Source: Pseudanabaena sp. PCC 6802
GTDB lineage: Bacteria > Cyanobacteriota > Cyanobacteriia > Pseudanabaenales > Pseudanabaenaceae
Direction of reading: 5' to 3'
Assembly (NCBI RefSeq): GCF_000332175.1
Contig: NZ_KB235910.1
Location: 497,278 to 561,277 of the forward strand
Length of the DNA: 64,000 bases
Below the pieces are notes generated by a model, which had not been told where the DNA came from, made no database searches, and worked only from the letters and a program-made list of their open reading frames with translations. Position numbers and translations under genes: made by a program. Below, one piece after another: positions 54,086 through 64,000 of the stretch (positions are counted from its first letter, which is position 1; each line of letters starts with the position of its first letter).

Positions 54086-54122
54086 CGCTAAGTATGCAAA
54101 AACCTGAAATTAATCGTTAAGG

Positions 54123-56489
54123 TCATGCCAAGAAACGACTATCGACAGCTTGGTTAGAAGCCAGCAGGTGGTCGATCGCCTCACTTGGCAGTGGCTTGCT
54201 AAAATAATAGCCTTGACCGCGATCGCAGTTTAATTCCCGCAGGATGGCTAATTGATTGGCAGTTTCAATTCCCTCAGCTGTAATGCCCAGATTTAGGGCT
54301 TTAGCAAAAGCAATAATGGCATGAACGATGGCGGTGTCTTCGGGATTACTACCAAGTCCGTTTACAAAACCGCGATCGATCTTGAGGGTGTCTACGGGAA
54401 ATTGCTTTAAGTAATTTAAGGCAGAAAAACCAGTACCAAAATCATCAATGGCCAATTGCACTCCCAGGTCGTTTAGTTTGCGGAGTAAGTCAAGATTGGC
54501 ATCTGTATTTCTCAGGATCGCGCTTTCTGTGATTTCCAACTTCAAACTACCTGGCTCCAAATTCTGCTCTTGCAGGATCGCAGCAATTTTATCTTCTAAT
54601 TGAGATTGCTGAAACTGTTTGGCTGAGAGATTCACGCCTACAACTAGAGGTGGGTCGCTGGGATATTGCAAATGCCAAACTCGCAACTGTTTGCAGGCTT
54701 GCTCTAAGATCCACTGTCCCAATGGCATAATTAGTCCCGTTTCCTCTGCCAAAGGGATAAAATCTAGAGGTGGCACTAAGCCGCGTAGCGGATGCTGCCA
54801 GCGCACCAGTGCTTCTACCTCAACAATCTTGCCAGTATCTAAATGTATTACTGGCTGGTAGTAAACCCTAAATTCCTGGCGTTCGAGCGCTCGACGCAGA
54901 TCGGCTTCCAAGAGCAACTGCTGTCGTGCCTGGGATGCCATATTGAGATTGAAGACCTGATGGGTAGCTTTACCATTTTTCTTGGCTGCATACATTGCCG
55001 CATCGGCATCGCGGAGAAAGTCATCTGGACGACTGCGATCGCCCGTACTGATGGCTATGCCAATACTAGCCGAAATAAATATTTCATGGTCTTCTAAACT
55101 GAAAGGTAACTCCAGTTGTTTCGCAATCCTCCGGGCAACTGAGGTGGCATCCTCCATATCCTGGATGTTCTCAAGCAAAATCGTGAATTCATCACCTCCC
55201 AACCGTGCCAAGGTGTCCTCATCTCGCAAGCAGCTATCTAAGCGTTCGCTCACTAGCACGAGCAGGCGATCGCCTGCTTTATGGCCGAAACTATCGTTGA
55301 TTAGTTTAAATCCATCCAGATCTAGAAATAGCACGGCGATCGTATTCGGACTGCGCTGAGCGCGTACTAATGCCCGACGCAAGCGATCCTCAAACAAAGG
55401 GCGATTGGGTAGGTTGGTGAGAGGATCGTGAAATGCTTGATACGTAAGCTTGGAAATCTGCACTTGCAACTGCTTTGCTAGATAGTTAATCGCTTTTCCC
55501 AGTTCCTGCAGTTCTTGAATATTGCTAGATGGTACCAGTCTGTTGTAGTTGCCGTGAATGATGTCCTGAGTAGTATCAACCATTGATTCTAGCGGCTGGG
55601 CAATGTCGCGAGCCAGCAGCAACTCAACCAGTAAAAGTACCATTAATAATCCCATCAATCCAAGTAGCTCGAGCGTTTTGCGCTGGTTGGCCGCCGAGAC
55701 TAAATCTTGGGTAGAAATTAAAGCTAGCAGCAACCCACCATTATCTAGTTCTTGAGCAACAGCGTGGAAGTTATATTTAGATAAAATTTTATTAATGTCT
55801 TCTAGCTGGTTCAGAGTAAATTTGGACTGTTTTAGCAAGTTCATCACCTCTGGCTGAACAGAGGTAATATTGGCTAAACTGCCATCCTGAAATAATGCTA
55901 AATCGACAGGATCTTTCCCCTTATAAGATTCGAGGTCTTCGCCGTTTAATAGAGAGCCAATTATAACTACACCCGCGATCCCGTGCACTCCTTTGACTGG
56001 GGCTGAGGCAACTACTGCCAGTCCTTCCTTGCTGACAAAAGTACTGATTTTCGTTAGACCTGTTAAAGAATCATCAATTAAAGACGAAGGACTATTGTTG
56101 CCGCTATTGCTCAGGAGTAATAAATTACGCTGTTGGTCATCATATACTTTGACAAAGTCTATGCCTAGCTTAATTTTTAAGGGTAATAGAAGTTGAGTTA
56201 GTTGCCTCGTGTCTTTGTTTTCGATCGAGGTAGCAAGGTTGGGTTCTTCTGCTAGTAGCTCTACAAATAGTGCTTTAGCTTTCTTGCGATCTTGCAGGCG
56301 CTGCAATATGCCCTGCAGTACGAGCGAGCCTTTTTGTTCGGTCAGGAGTTTTATTTGCCAGTGAGTAGCAATGTCTTCGACCAGGCTGATGCCAACCGAG
56401 CCTGCTGCTACCAATACAATCACAGGCGCAAGCAACCTCGCGCGCAGCCGCCTAGGGCGTAGCTTTGCTATTAACGCCTGCATATCCAT
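54123..56489 (-). CDS. Bifunctional GGDEF-EAL protein with extracellular sensor
   Basis: The 788-residue protein has a first membrane segment (about 20-42), a periplasmic sensing region like a Cache/CHASE domain (about 45-265), a second membrane segment (about 272-294), HAMP-like sequence, a GGDEF domain with LGGDEFTIL (near 431) and an EAL domain with EVEALVRW (near 558), later DDFGTGFSALNYLKQFPVDT. Both active sites look intact, so it could make and break c-di-GMP. It overlaps the PstS-like gene by 38 bp, which suggests coupled translation. Confidence 0.92.
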   Translation of the reverse strand: MDMQALIAKLRPRRLRARLLAPVIVLVAAGSVGISLVEDIATHWQIKLLTEQKGSLVLQGILQRLQDRKKAKALFVELLAEEPNLATSIENKDTRQLTQLLLPLKIKLGIDFVKVYDDQQRNLLLLSNSGNNSPSSLIDDSLTGLTKISTFVSKEGLAVVASAPVKGVHGIAGVVIIGSLLNGEDLESYKGKDPVDLALFQDGSLANITSVQPEVMNLLKQSKFTLNQLEDINKILSKYNFHAVAQELDNGGLLLALISTQDLVSAANQRKTLELLGLMGLLMVLLLVELLLARDIAQPLESMVDTTQDIIHGNYNRLVPSSNIQELQELGKAINYLAKQLQVQISKLTYQAFHDPLTNLPNRPLFEDRLRRALVRAQRSPNTIAVLFLDLDGFKLINDSFGHKAGDRLLVLVSERLDSCLRDEDTLARLGGDEFTILLENIQDMEDATSVARRIAKQLELPFSLEDHEIFISASIGIAISTGDRSRPDDFLRDADAAMYAAKKNGKATHQVFNLNMASQARQQLLLEADLRRALERQEFRVYYQPVIHLDTGKIVEVEALVRWQHPLRGLVPPLDFIPLAEETGLIMPLGQWILEQACKQLRVWHLQYPSDPPLVVGVNLSAKQFQQSQLEDKIAAILQEQNLEPGSLKLEITESAILRNTDANLDLLRKLNDLGVQLAIDDFGTGFSALNYLKQFPVDTLKIDRGFVNGLGSNPEDTAIVHAIIAFAKALNLGITAEGIETANQLAILRELNCDRGQGYYFSKPLPSEAIDHLLASNQAVDSRFLA

Positions 56490-57342
56490 ATTTCTCTACG
56501 ATTTGTCTTCCTTCGGGACCGACAGCGAAATTAACAAAGCTTTGCAACTCTGGGGCTGGATTGCGTCGATGAACTAGTCCCAAGGTTAGATACCACGGGT
56601 ACTTACCCCCAGCTACCGTATCGACGCTGGGTAACGTGCCATCTAGACTGAGAACCTCGACATGCTGCGGATCCAGGATTTGCATTAACCCTAAGGAAGA
56701 ATACCCAAAAGCATAGGGGGTACTGTCGAGGGACTCCACCATATCCTTAGCTTTAGATAGAACAATGGTTTGTACCTGCACTGGACGGTTTTGCATAAAT
56801 GGTAAAAGCCCTAATTTTCGTGCTGATTCGCCTGGGTCTCGATCCAGGACGATAATCGGGGCATTCTGACCGCCCAACTGCTGCCAGTTTGTCAACTTAC
56901 CTGCATAAATATCCTGAATTTGGGTTGTGGAAAAATTTTTGGTTGGTACTGGTTTGTGCGCGACAAATGCGATCGCATCGCGAGCAAAGGGCTGGTAGAC
57001 GATCGCTTCTTTGGACTCAGCTTTAGATAGCGGTCGATTGACAACTGCTAGATCCAGCTTTTCTTGAATCACCCCTTTAATGGCACCACCTGAGTTAGTC
57101 CCTGACTCAAACTGGAGTTGAGAATTGGGGTGTTTCTGGGTATAGACTTCGGCTAATTTCTTTACTATTGGTATAGCCGTACCCGAACCCGATACTCGAA
57201 ATACGGTTATTTGTGAAGTTTTCGAGGGAGAATCAAATAATTGTTGGGATGTTTGCAAGCTTGGACTGGGCGTACAACTAACCAAACCCCACGTTAGAAA
57301 TACTGCAAATATTGAAAGAGGTTTCAGCGATCGCGATTTCAT
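56452..57342 (-). CDS. PstS-like phosphate/ion-binding lipoprotein
   Basis: The 296-residue protein has a lipoprotein signal (about 1-23, WGLVSCTPSP with the lipobox Cys23) and the PstS/PBP_like_2 fold: VSGSGTAIPIVKKLAEVYTQ, FESGTNSGGAIKGVIQEKLD, IYAGKLTNWQQLGGQNAPII and DRDPGESAR. The ligand may be phosphate or another anion. It is directly coupled to the GGDEF-EAL gene and has no ABC permease beside it, so it more likely serves as a sensor than as a transporter. Confidence 0.85.
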   Translation of the reverse strand: MKSRSLKPLSIFAVFLTWGLVSCTPSPSLQTSQQLFDSPSKTSQITVFRVSGSGTAIPIVKKLAEVYTQKHPNSQLQFESGTNSGGAIKGVIQEKLDLAVVNRPLSKAESKEAIVYQPFARDAIAFVAHKPVPTKNFSTTQIQDIYAGKLTNWQQLGGQNAPIIVLDRDPGESARKLGLLPFMQNRPVQVQTIVLSKAKDMVESLDSTPYAFGYSSLGLMQILDPQHVEVLSLDGTLPSVDTVAGGKYPWYLTLGLVHRRNPAPELQSFVNFAVGPEGRQIVEKYGYAGVNSKATP

Positions 57343-57717
57343 TAGTAAATGTTGGCAAGTTGAATACAGCAGTAATCATTTATAGCTATAGCCAACAGGC
57401 TGAGGACGGGGTGCAGGGATTTCACCCCTGCGTGAGGGCGCAGCCCCCACACCCCCCTGTCCTAACAGATCTAGATCTGTCTATGGCTATAAGACGCTTA
57501 ACGTGAGGTCTGGCGAACTGACGTAAGCTCGGGGTTCGTTTAGTAACGACACGCCCAGAAACGGGGTGTTTTTCCCGATTCCTAATTAAGATTACCCAGA
57601 AGTTACCGTTTGTTTAACCGCCAGTTGCCTCCCTATCCCTTCCCAAATAAGAAATCGCCCTAGCAAACCCAGAATGCGGTCGGCAGGGCAATTCGGAGAG
57701 ATCGGATCTATCTGAAT
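57343..57717. other. Intergenic region with a palindromic repeat
   Basis: The repeat at 57381-57491 takes up the left part. The rest (57492-57717) shows no gene; it may hold the promoter of the PstS-like gene at the left and the end of the AAA gene at the right. Confidence 0.4.
57381..57491. repeat. TATAGCTATAGCC-type palindromic repeat
   Basis: The ends TATAGCTATAGCCAACAGGC and (other strand) TATAGCCATAGACAGATCTA enclose GCAGGGATTTCACCCCTGC and GTGAGGGCGCAGCCCCCAC. It is an inverted match to 52577-52680. Confidence 0.85.
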
Positions 57718-59577
57718 TTATTCGCGTTGTTGCTCGATCTCGGCAAAAGCTTGCTCGAAGTCCGTATGCGTAATGCGCAGATCCTTGATGTCGCCGTTGG
57801 GGGCGAGTTGATGGCGACGAATGGCAGAAATCGCGGCGCGATTGCTCAAAAATGCTAGATCTGCGCCGTTCCAATCTTCCGTACGCTCGGCCCATCGATC
57901 TAAATCTAGATCCTCTGCCAAAGGGCGATCGCGATTGTGTACCGACAGAATGCTGCGACGACCCTCGGCATTGGGCAGATCGACTTTCATGTGCAGTTCG
58001 ATCCGTCCCGATCGCAAGAGTGCCGGATCGAGGGATTCCTTCCGGTTGGTTGCCGCTACTAAGAGGATGCCCTCAGAAGACTTCACGCCATCCAGTTCCG
58101 TCAGCAGTTGTCCGATCGTGCGATCGCTGACCCCACTGTCACCCTGATAGCTACCTCTAGCGGGGGCGAGGGTATCGATTTCGTCAATAAAAATAACGCA
58201 AGGGGAAGCTTGTCTGGCCTGGGCAAATAACTGTCTGATCGCCTGTTCCGATGCGCCTACCCATTTGGTGAGTAACTCTGGTCCGGCGATCGCGATAAAG
58301 TTGGCCTTGGCTTCGGTGGCGACTGCCTTTGCCAGTAGGGTTTTGCCAGTACCGGGTGGGCCGTAGAGCAGGATGCCTCTGGGCGCGCGGGCGCGCGTGT
58401 GGGCGTACAGTTCCGGCGACAATAATGCCCCTGCTACCGCCTCCTGCAGGGTTTGCTTCACCTGCTCTAAGCCACCGATTTCCGACCACTCCACTTGAGG
58501 TGACTGGATTTGTAGCGATCGCAGCACCGCTGGCTTCACTTGCGTGAGGGCATGGTCGAAGTCTTCCTTCGTTACCTGTAGATCGTCGGGAACTTGTGAT
58601 AGATCGGGTACCTGTCGCTGGAGCGCTTTATAGGCCGCCACCTGACACAAGCCTTTAATATCCGCACCGACAAACCCCAACGCTCGATCTGATAGCTCGT
58701 CAATACTCACATCTGGGGCTAGCGGCATATTACGGGTATGAATTGCCAGAATCTCCTTTCTAGCTTGCCGATCTGGAACGGGGAAAAGGATCTCGCGATC
58801 GAAACGACCGGGACGGCGTAGGGCTGGATCGATGGCATCGGGACGGTTAGTTGCGGCCAGCACGATCGTGCCCTTGCTAGCGGAAAATCCATCCATTAAC
58901 CCCAGCATCTGCGCCACCAGGCGTTTTTCTACCTCGCCTTCCACATTGGCGCGGTTGGGTACTAGTGCGTCGATTTCATCGATAAAAATCAAACAAGGCG
59001 CGGATTTTGCCGCTTTTTCAAATACCTGGCGCAGTTTGCCTTCGGCTTCGCCGTAGTACTTGCCAATAATTTCTGGCCCTACAATCGATATGTAGTTAAC
59101 GCCCAGAACATTAGCTAGCGATCGCGCCGTCAGGGTTTTGCCCGTTCCCGGTGGCCCCATGAGGAGGATGCCCTTAGGCGGCTCAAGGCCGAGTTTTGCG
59201 AGGATATCGGGGCGTTTGAGCGGAATTTCGACTAGATCGCGCAGTTGAGCTAGCATGTTGCCCAATCCGCCTACGGTTTGTTCGAGGCTGACGGGAGGCG
59301 CTTTAGGATCGGGTGGAGTTACAGTGGGAGTGCTGCTGGTGGCTTCGCTGTCGTTGTTCGTATAGGCAGGGCGAGGCATATTGCCGCGACGGGGAATACT
59401 GCTGAGCGGACGGCTAGAAATATGGACGTTGGTTCTCACTTCACCTGACTCCGTTTTGGCATCGATCTTCTGCGCGAGGTCGATTAGCTGATCGAGATTC
59501 AATAGCTGTTTGACTTCGTCTACGATGGACTCTAGCCCTTTAACTTCAAATGAAATGTCCTTTTTGTCGTCGCTCAT
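57718..59577 (-). CDS. CDC48/p97-like double AAA ATPase
   Basis: The 619-residue protein has two AAA modules, each with Walker A (GPPGTGKTLTARSLANVLG near 142, GPPGTGKTLLAKAVATEAKA near 412), Walker B (LIFIDEIDALVP and VIFIDEIDTLAPAR) and Arg-finger motifs (RPGRFDRE and RSGRIELH). A short N-terminal region (about 1-100) replaces the substrate-binding N-domain of p97. It should form a hexamer that unfolds or remodels proteins. The partner is unknown. The ATG overlaps no gene. Confidence 0.92.
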   Translation of the reverse strand: MSDDKKDISFEVKGLESIVDEVKQLLNLDQLIDLAQKIDAKTESGEVRTNVHISSRPLSSIPRRGNMPRPAYTNNDSEATSSTPTVTPPDPKAPPVSLEQTVGGLGNMLAQLRDLVEIPLKRPDILAKLGLEPPKGILLMGPPGTGKTLTARSLANVLGVNYISIVGPEIIGKYYGEAEGKLRQVFEKAAKSAPCLIFIDEIDALVPNRANVEGEVEKRLVAQMLGLMDGFSASKGTIVLAATNRPDAIDPALRRPGRFDREILFPVPDRQARKEILAIHTRNMPLAPDVSIDELSDRALGFVGADIKGLCQVAAYKALQRQVPDLSQVPDDLQVTKEDFDHALTQVKPAVLRSLQIQSPQVEWSEIGGLEQVKQTLQEAVAGALLSPELYAHTRARAPRGILLYGPPGTGKTLLAKAVATEAKANFIAIAGPELLTKWVGASEQAIRQLFAQARQASPCVIFIDEIDTLAPARGSYQGDSGVSDRTIGQLLTELDGVKSSEGILLVAATNRKESLDPALLRSGRIELHMKVDLPNAEGRRSILSVHNRDRPLAEDLDLDRWAERTEDWNGADLAFLSNRAAISAIRRHQLAPNGDIKDLRITHTDFEQAFAEIEQQRE

Positions 59578-59909
59578 GATGCATTTCCCGCCAGAAAGTT
59601 AGTTTGCCTTAGTACTCATACTATCCTCTCAATCGGAATTTGGCACTAAGCAAGCGATCGCTTGGGTAAAACCGAGATCGAGAACGAAAAAGCAACTAAG
59701 CTAAGGTTTCATTGTTCGTTACAGCTAGAGACTGCAAGCACTGCATACCTTTTTGGTATGCGGTAGTAATTGCTAGCCTAAGACTAAAGCATTTAACTAA
59801 TTTGTCAATCAATGATTTGACTTAGCATTTTTGTACGACTAACCTTAAAGAGAATTATCCAGAATTTCTCAAGCATCTTCGCAAAAGTTCAGATCGCCGC
59901 AATTGAGAA
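59578..59909. other. Intergenic region, divergent promoters
   Basis: No gene was found. A hairpin GCATACC-TTTTT-GGTATGC lies at 59743-59761, of unknown role. A GCGATCGC HIP1 site lies near 59655. It should contain promoters for the AAA gene (left) and the secreted protein gene (right). Confidence 0.4.
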
Positions 59910-59960
59910 GTGCAACGAAATGATTTAGCTTGCCTGTCTTCTACGTGCAGTCCTCAAAAG

Positions 59961-60452
59961 ATGATGAATTCTAAACCGTTAGGTTTATCCCTGTTATTCC
60001 AGCTTTTAATTGGTGCAATCGGGGCGATCGCGCCGACACATGCCGCTGAACAATGCCAAGCTTTCGAAGTAGTTGGGGGCAATGGCACTACTCAGATAAA
60101 AACTGTCACGCCGCCTAGCGTTCCGTTTATCCCGTTCGTACCCTTTGTCAGCTACGGTAACAACTGGAATACTGATTTTGCCGTTCCTGGCGGCAGATCC
60201 TTCAAACGCTATCTGGTAACCATAACACCCGAAAGCAATGTCACCTATGGCATTGAACTCAATCTAAAATACAGCAACAACACCTTCGACCAGTTTTACA
60301 AGCAAACGACTGATATCAAAGCTGGCGAAACGCTAAAACTTTCTGCTACTCCTCGTTCTAGCTCCCAACCGTACCAGGTAAATGCCTTAATTGGCGGCAT
60401 AGACAATGCGATCGGTACTACCTACCAACTAACTGTTTATGGCTGTAATTAA
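59961..60452 (+). CDS. Secreted hypothetical protein
   Basis: From ATG 59961 the protein has 163 residues with a signal peptide (about 1-29, LLFQLLIGAIGAIAPTHAAE) and a beta-rich mature part with two Cys that may pair (QCQAFEVV near the N-terminus and VYGCN at the end). A PFIPFVPFV stretch is unusual. It resembles no family that I know. An ATG at 59910 would add 17 residues before the signal peptide. Confidence 0.6.
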   Translation: MMNSKPLGLSLLFQLLIGAIGAIAPTHAAEQCQAFEVVGGNGTTQIKTVTPPSVPFIPFVPFVSYGNNWNTDFAVPGGRSFKRYLVTITPESNVTYGIELNLKYSNNTFDQFYKQTTDIKAGETLKLSATPRSSSQPYQVNALIGGIDNAIGTTYQLTVYGCN

Positions 60453-60682
60453 GCTGGCGATCGCCGCGATCGAGAAGTGCGACGAGTAGCTCCGTATGGG
60501 GTAATCCCAAAAAGTTAAGCCTGCTACCTGCATGGAGTGGGCATCACCTATAATTATTAAATAAATGTATACAAACAACTATCCAGCAAATTCTATGCAC
60601 TAAGCAGCGCGAGTTCTTAGTGTCAGTTTGCAGGCTCAATCCACAACATACCTGACAGCAAATTATTTAAGTGTCCTCACAC

Positions 60683-63600
60683 ATGCAACAACCTAACCAG
60701 AACTCCATAAATATCCCAGGGCCATCATGGCTTGTAGAAGAGCGCGATGCCTGTGGGGTTGGTTTTATTGCGGATAGAGGGGGTCGTGCCAGCCACGATC
60801 TCGTTGTCAAAGCCATCAAGGCGCTGACCTGTATGGAGCACCGTGGGGGGTGTAGCGCCGATCGCGATACTGGTGATGGTGCCGGTATTATGACGGGTAT
60901 TCCCTGGGAGCTTTTACAGGCATCGATTCCAGGTATAGACCCAGCCATATGCGCGGTGGGCAATATATTTCTGCCGCAACAAGAGGATCGTGCTGCCATT
61001 TGTCGCGAAATTACCGAGCGCTGCGCTGCCGAAGAAGGTTTAACCGTCGTGGGTTGGCGGCAGGTGCCAGTGCAACCGCAGGTTTTAGGTTCCCAAGCAC
61101 GGGAAACCTGTCCCCATATGGAGCAGGTGGTGTTTCAAGCCACAACTCTGCGCGGTGAAGCTTTAGAACGAGCGCTCTACATTACCCGTCGCCGCATTAA
61201 AATTGAGATCAGGCGACTGCATCCCACCTGGCACGCGACATTTTATATTTCGTCTCTCTCTAACCACACGATTATTTACAAGGGTTTAGTGCGATCGGCT
61301 GTGCTGGGAGAGTTTTACCAGGACTTGCTCGATCCCGCCTACGTCACAAATTTTACCCTTTACCACCGCCGCTTTAGCACCAACACGATGCCGAAGTGGC
61401 CGCTAGCTCAACCCATGCGCTTCCTGGGGCATAACGGCGAAATTAATACATTGCTCGGTAATATTAATTGGTTTATGGCGAGGGAAGGCGATCTAGCTCA
61501 TCCTAACTGGGGCGATCGCATCCCAGATATCGTTCCCGTGCTCAAATCCAACGAAAGCGATTCCGCCGCTCTCGATCATATCTTCGAACTACTGATCGAA
61601 ACCGGACGCAGTCCATTGGAAAGCTTGATGATTCTGGTGCCAGAAGCCTACGATCGGCAGCCGGATCTCGAAGGGCACCAGGAAATTGTTGATTTCTACG
61701 ACTATTACAGCGGCTTGCAGGAAGCTTGGGATGGCCCCGCTCTTCTCGCATTCAGCGATGGCAAAGTTGTAGGCGCGGGTCTCGATCGCAATGGATTGCG
61801 TCCGGCTCGCTACACGATTACGTGCGATGGCATGGTGATTGTTGGCTCTGAAGCAGGTACGGTGGATATCCCTGAGTCGGAGATCGTCGAGAAGGGTAAA
61901 CTCGGCCCCGGTCAAGCATTGGCGGTCGATCTGGTAAATCATGAGATTTTACGCAACTGGGATATCAAGCAACGAGTGGCGGCAGCTCGTCCCTATGGGG
62001 CATGGTTAAAAGAATATCGCCAGGAACTGGAACCTCAGCCTTTCTACGGCGAAACTGCGCTTGACGAGCAAAAACTGCTGACCTATCAGACTGCCTTTGG
62101 CTACACATCGGAAGATGTGGATATGGTCGTAGAAGCGATGGCACAGGATGGAAAAGAGCCGGTTTTCTGCATGGGCGATGATGCGCCTTTAGCCGTACTT
62201 TCTAACAGTCCCCATTTACTGTACGACTACTTCAAGCAGCGGTTCGCCCAGGTAACGAATCCTCCCATCGATCCTCTACGCGAGGGCATGGTGATGTCGC
62301 TGGCAATGAACTTGGGGTCGCGCGGCAATTTGCTGGAAGCAAGACCCGAGTACGCTCGACAGCTCAAAATTAATAGCCCTGTTTTGAATGAGAGCGAACT
62401 GGCAAAAATCCAGCAAATGGGATTTAAGGCACAAACTCTCGATATTGTTTTTCCCATTGCAGCGGGGCCAAGCGGTCTCAAAATTGCGATCGCTACTCTC
62501 TGCGATGCCGCGATCGCAGCGGTCAAGGATGGAGTCGAAATCTTAATCCTCAGCGATCGCGCCCTCGATGCCAATCGCGCCTTCGTGCCGCCCATTCTGG
62601 CCGTGGGAGCAGTCCACCACCACCTGATCGCGGCTGGTTTGCGCATGAAAGCTTCGATTGTGGTGGAAACGGCGCAATGCTGGAGCACGCATCATTTTGC
62701 TTGTCTGATTGGTTACGGAGCCAGTGCGATTTGTCCCTATCTAGCGCTCGAAACCACCAGGCAGTGGTGGGGCAAGCCTAAAACTCAAATGCAAATGCAG
62801 CAGGGCAAAATCAAACATCTCACAGTGGCGCAGGTGCAGGAAAAATATCGTCAGGCAGTGGAAGGGGGCTTGCTCAAGATTCTCTCGAAAATGGGAATTT
62901 CTTTGCTATCGAGTTACAATGGCGCGCAGATTTTTGAAGCGATCGGTATTGGCAGTGAAGTAGTCGATCTTTGCCTGCGCGGTACGACTTCGCGCGTCGG
63001 TGGAATGGAATTAGATGATATTGCTTCCGAAGTGATTAGCTTCCACAGTCGTGCTTTCCCAGAGTTACAGTCTAAGAAATTAGAAAACTTTGGCTTCGTG
63101 CAGTACCGCCCCGGTGGTGAATATCACATGAATAGCCCTGAAATGGCGAAGGCGCTGCATAAAGCCGTGGCGGGAGAAGACTACGATCACTACGAAATCT
63201 ACAAGCAACAATTGCAAAATCGTCCTCCCACGGCGCTAAGGGATTTGTTGGAATTCAAGAGCGATCGCGCTCCTATCCCTATCGAACAAGTCGAACCCCT
63301 CACCGAAATTGTCAAGCGTTTCTGTACGGGAGCGATGTCCCTAGGGGCGCTCAGTCGGGAGGCACATGAAGTGCTGGCGATCGCCATGAATCGCGTGGGT
63401 GGCAAGTCTAACTGTGGCGAAGGTGGCGAGGATGCCATTCGCTATCTCAAACTCAACGATGTCGATCCGGAGACGGGGTTATCTCCCACATTCCCGCACC
63501 TGAAGGGATTGCAGAATGACGATACCGCTAACTCCGCGATCAAGCAGGTAGCATCGGGGCGATTTGGCGTTACGCCCGCCTACCTGGTGAGTTCCGATCA

Positions 63601-64000
63601 ATTGGAAATCAAAGTCGCTCAGGGGGCAAAACCAGGCGAAGGCGGGCAACTGCCAGGGCCAAAGGTAAGTCCCTACATTGCGATGTTGCGCCATTCCAAG
63701 CCGGGCGTACCGCTGATTTCGCCACCGCCTCACCACGACATCTACTCGATTGAAGACCTAGCTCAACTAATCTTTGACCTGCATCAAATCAATCCCACTG
63801 CAAAAGTCTCAGTCAAACTAGTTGCTGAAATTGGGATCGGCACGATTGCGGCTGGAGTCGCCAAAGCCAATGCCGATATCATCCAAATTTCCGGTCACGA
63901 CGGTGGCACGGGCGCTTCGCCACTGAGTTCGATCAAGCACGCTGGCGCGCCCTGGGAGTTGGGTCTCACCGAAGTTCATACGGTTTTGATGCAGAATCAA
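60683..64000 (+). CDS. Ferredoxin-dependent glutamate synthase GltS, partial
   Basis: The frame is open from ATG 60683 to the window end (1106 codons) and continues outside. It begins RDACGVGF, so Cys24 would be freed by propeptide cleavage to act as the glutaminase nucleophile. Later parts include [44 protein letters not shown] in the FMN domain and [20 protein letters not shown]. The MQNQ near the end fits ferredoxin-type enzymes. Glutamate synthase makes two glutamates from glutamine and 2-oxoglutarate. Full length would be about 1530-1560 residues. Confidence 0.93.
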   Translation, partial: MQQPNQNSINIPGPSWLVEERDACGVGFIADRGGRASHDLVVKAIKALTCMEHRGGCSADRDTGDGAGIMTGIPWELLQASIPGIDPAICAVGNIFLPQQEDRAAICREITERCAAEEGLTVVGWRQVPVQPQVLGSQARETCPHMEQVVFQATTLRGEALERALYITRRRIKIEIRRLHPTWHATFYISSLSNHTIIYKGLVRSAVLGEFYQDLLDPAYVTNFTLYHRRFSTNTMPKWPLAQPMRFLGHNGEINTLLGNINWFMAREGDLAHPNWGDRIPDIVPVLKSNESDSAALDHIFELLIETGRSPLESLMILVPEAYDRQPDLEGHQEIVDFYDYYSGLQEAWDGPALLAFSDGKVVGAGLDRNGLRPARYTITCDGMVIVGSEAGTVDIPESEIVEKGKLGPGQALAVDLVNHEILRNWDIKQRVAAARPYGAWLKEYRQELEPQPFYGETALDEQKLLTYQTAFGYTSEDVDMVVEAMAQDGKEPVFCMGDDAPLAVLSNSPHLLYDYFKQRFAQVTNPPIDPLREGMVMSLAMNLGSRGNLLEARPEYARQLKINSPVLNESELAKIQQMGFKAQTLDIVFPIAAGPSGLKIAIATLCDAAIAAVKDGVEILILSDRALDANRAFVPPILAVGAVHHHLIAAGLRMKASIVVETAQCWSTHHFACLIGYGASAICPYLALETTRQWWGKPKTQMQMQQGKIKHLTVAQVQEKYRQAVEGGLLKILSKMGISLLSSYNGAQIFEAIGIGSEVVDLCLRGTTSRVGGMELDDIASEVISFHSRAFPELQSKKLENFGFVQYRPGGEYHMNSPEMAKALHKAVAGEDYDHYEIYKQQLQNRPPTALRDLLEFKSDRAPIPIEQVEPLTEIVKRFCTGAMSLGALSREAHEVLAIAMNRVGGKSNCGEGGEDAIRYLKLNDVDPETGLSPTFPHLKGLQNDDTANSAIKQVASGRFGVTPAYLVSSDQLEIKVAQGAKPGEGGQLPGPKVSPYIAMLRHSKPGVPLISPPPHHDIYSIEDLAQLIFDLHQINPTAKVSVKLVAEIGIGTIAAGVAKANADIIQISGHDGGTGASPLSSIKHAGAPWELGLTEVHTVLMQNQ

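Noticed and set aside
1-64000. tRNA, rRNA or CRISPR
   Set aside because: Scanning for T-loop GGTTCRA motifs in plausible context and for regularly spaced repeats gave nothing convincing.

Overview
The window is chromosomal DNA from a cyanobacterium. The HIP1 palindrome GCGATCGC is abundant. The gene content fits: an omega-3 desaturase with three His boxes, a ferredoxin-type glutamate synthase, dapL, DevBCA-type exporter remnants, many Uma2 (DUF820) genes and several cyanobacteria-typical hypothetical proteins. Genus cannot be decided from the sequence. No rRNA, tRNA or CRISPR array was seen.

Layout. 1-1197 is an ISKra4-like insertion sequence whose identical twin lies at 29147-30343. 1.2-6.5 kb: HTH protein, GFA protein, Uma2, P2-type Ca-ATPase. 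6.7-10.9 kb: small ORF, queA, bolA, MFS symporter, TrmH-like methylase. 11.0-12.8 kb: cobalamin riboswitch, cbtB and a membrane protein. 12.8-17.6 kb: glmU, C15 peptidase, two half-size UPF0016 genes, desB. 17.7-20.6 kb is a decayed patch: oxidoreductase remnant, two-gene unknown operon, frameshifted IS1595-type element, and an RHH-GNAT pair that looks cut by it. 21.1-28.1 kb: RTX/DUF4394 protein, TetR gene with a collapsed devBCA operon, DUF4330, SRAP, Ser/Thr kinase. 28.5-30.4 kb: a DUF3800 gene split by the second ISKra4-like copy. 30.9-44.5 kb is mostly housekeeping: rnz, DUF429, Uma2 genes, lipB, FkbM methyltransferase, GST, obgE, murG, gamma-carbonic-anhydrase-like protein, peptidoglycan-binding protein, HhoA-like protease, and an antitoxin/PIN pair. 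44.5-51.3 kb is a second accessory patch: TOPRIM fragment, IS3 element, glycosyltransferase plus asparagine-synthase-like gene, transposase remnant, and two copies of a 128-bp MITE, one of which splits a Uma2 gene. 51.3-64 kb: dapL, a second cobalamin riboswitch with a His-rich CbiX, a GGDEF-EAL protein coupled to a PstS-like lipoprotein, a double-AAA ATPase, a secreted protein, and the first 1106 codons of glutamate synthase (continues off the end).

How the genes work together. Two B12 riboswitches put cobalt entry (CbtB) and cobalt insertion (CbiX) under the same metabolite. The PstS-like lipoprotein and the c-di-GMP enzyme overlap and probably form one sensing unit. The rest is mostly monocistronic, separated by GC-rich palindromic repeats.

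Main discoveries: (1) a 128-bp MITE with 16-bp inverted ends and perfect 9-bp target duplications at two sites, one splitting a Uma2 gene that rejoins in frame to 215 codons; (2) an ISKra4-like IS with an 8-bp duplication, splitting a DUF3800 gene that rejoins in frame to 230 codons; (3) a dispersed three-way-junction repeat family whose GC-rich core sits inside several different terminal sequences; (4) a devBCA operon collapsed by deletions into short pieces of all three genes; (5) the two cobalamin riboswitches. No wholly new defence system was found. The best candidates for uncharacterised function are the 92-aa/160-aa operon at 17.9-18.7 kb and the lipoprotein/GGDEF-EAL pair.
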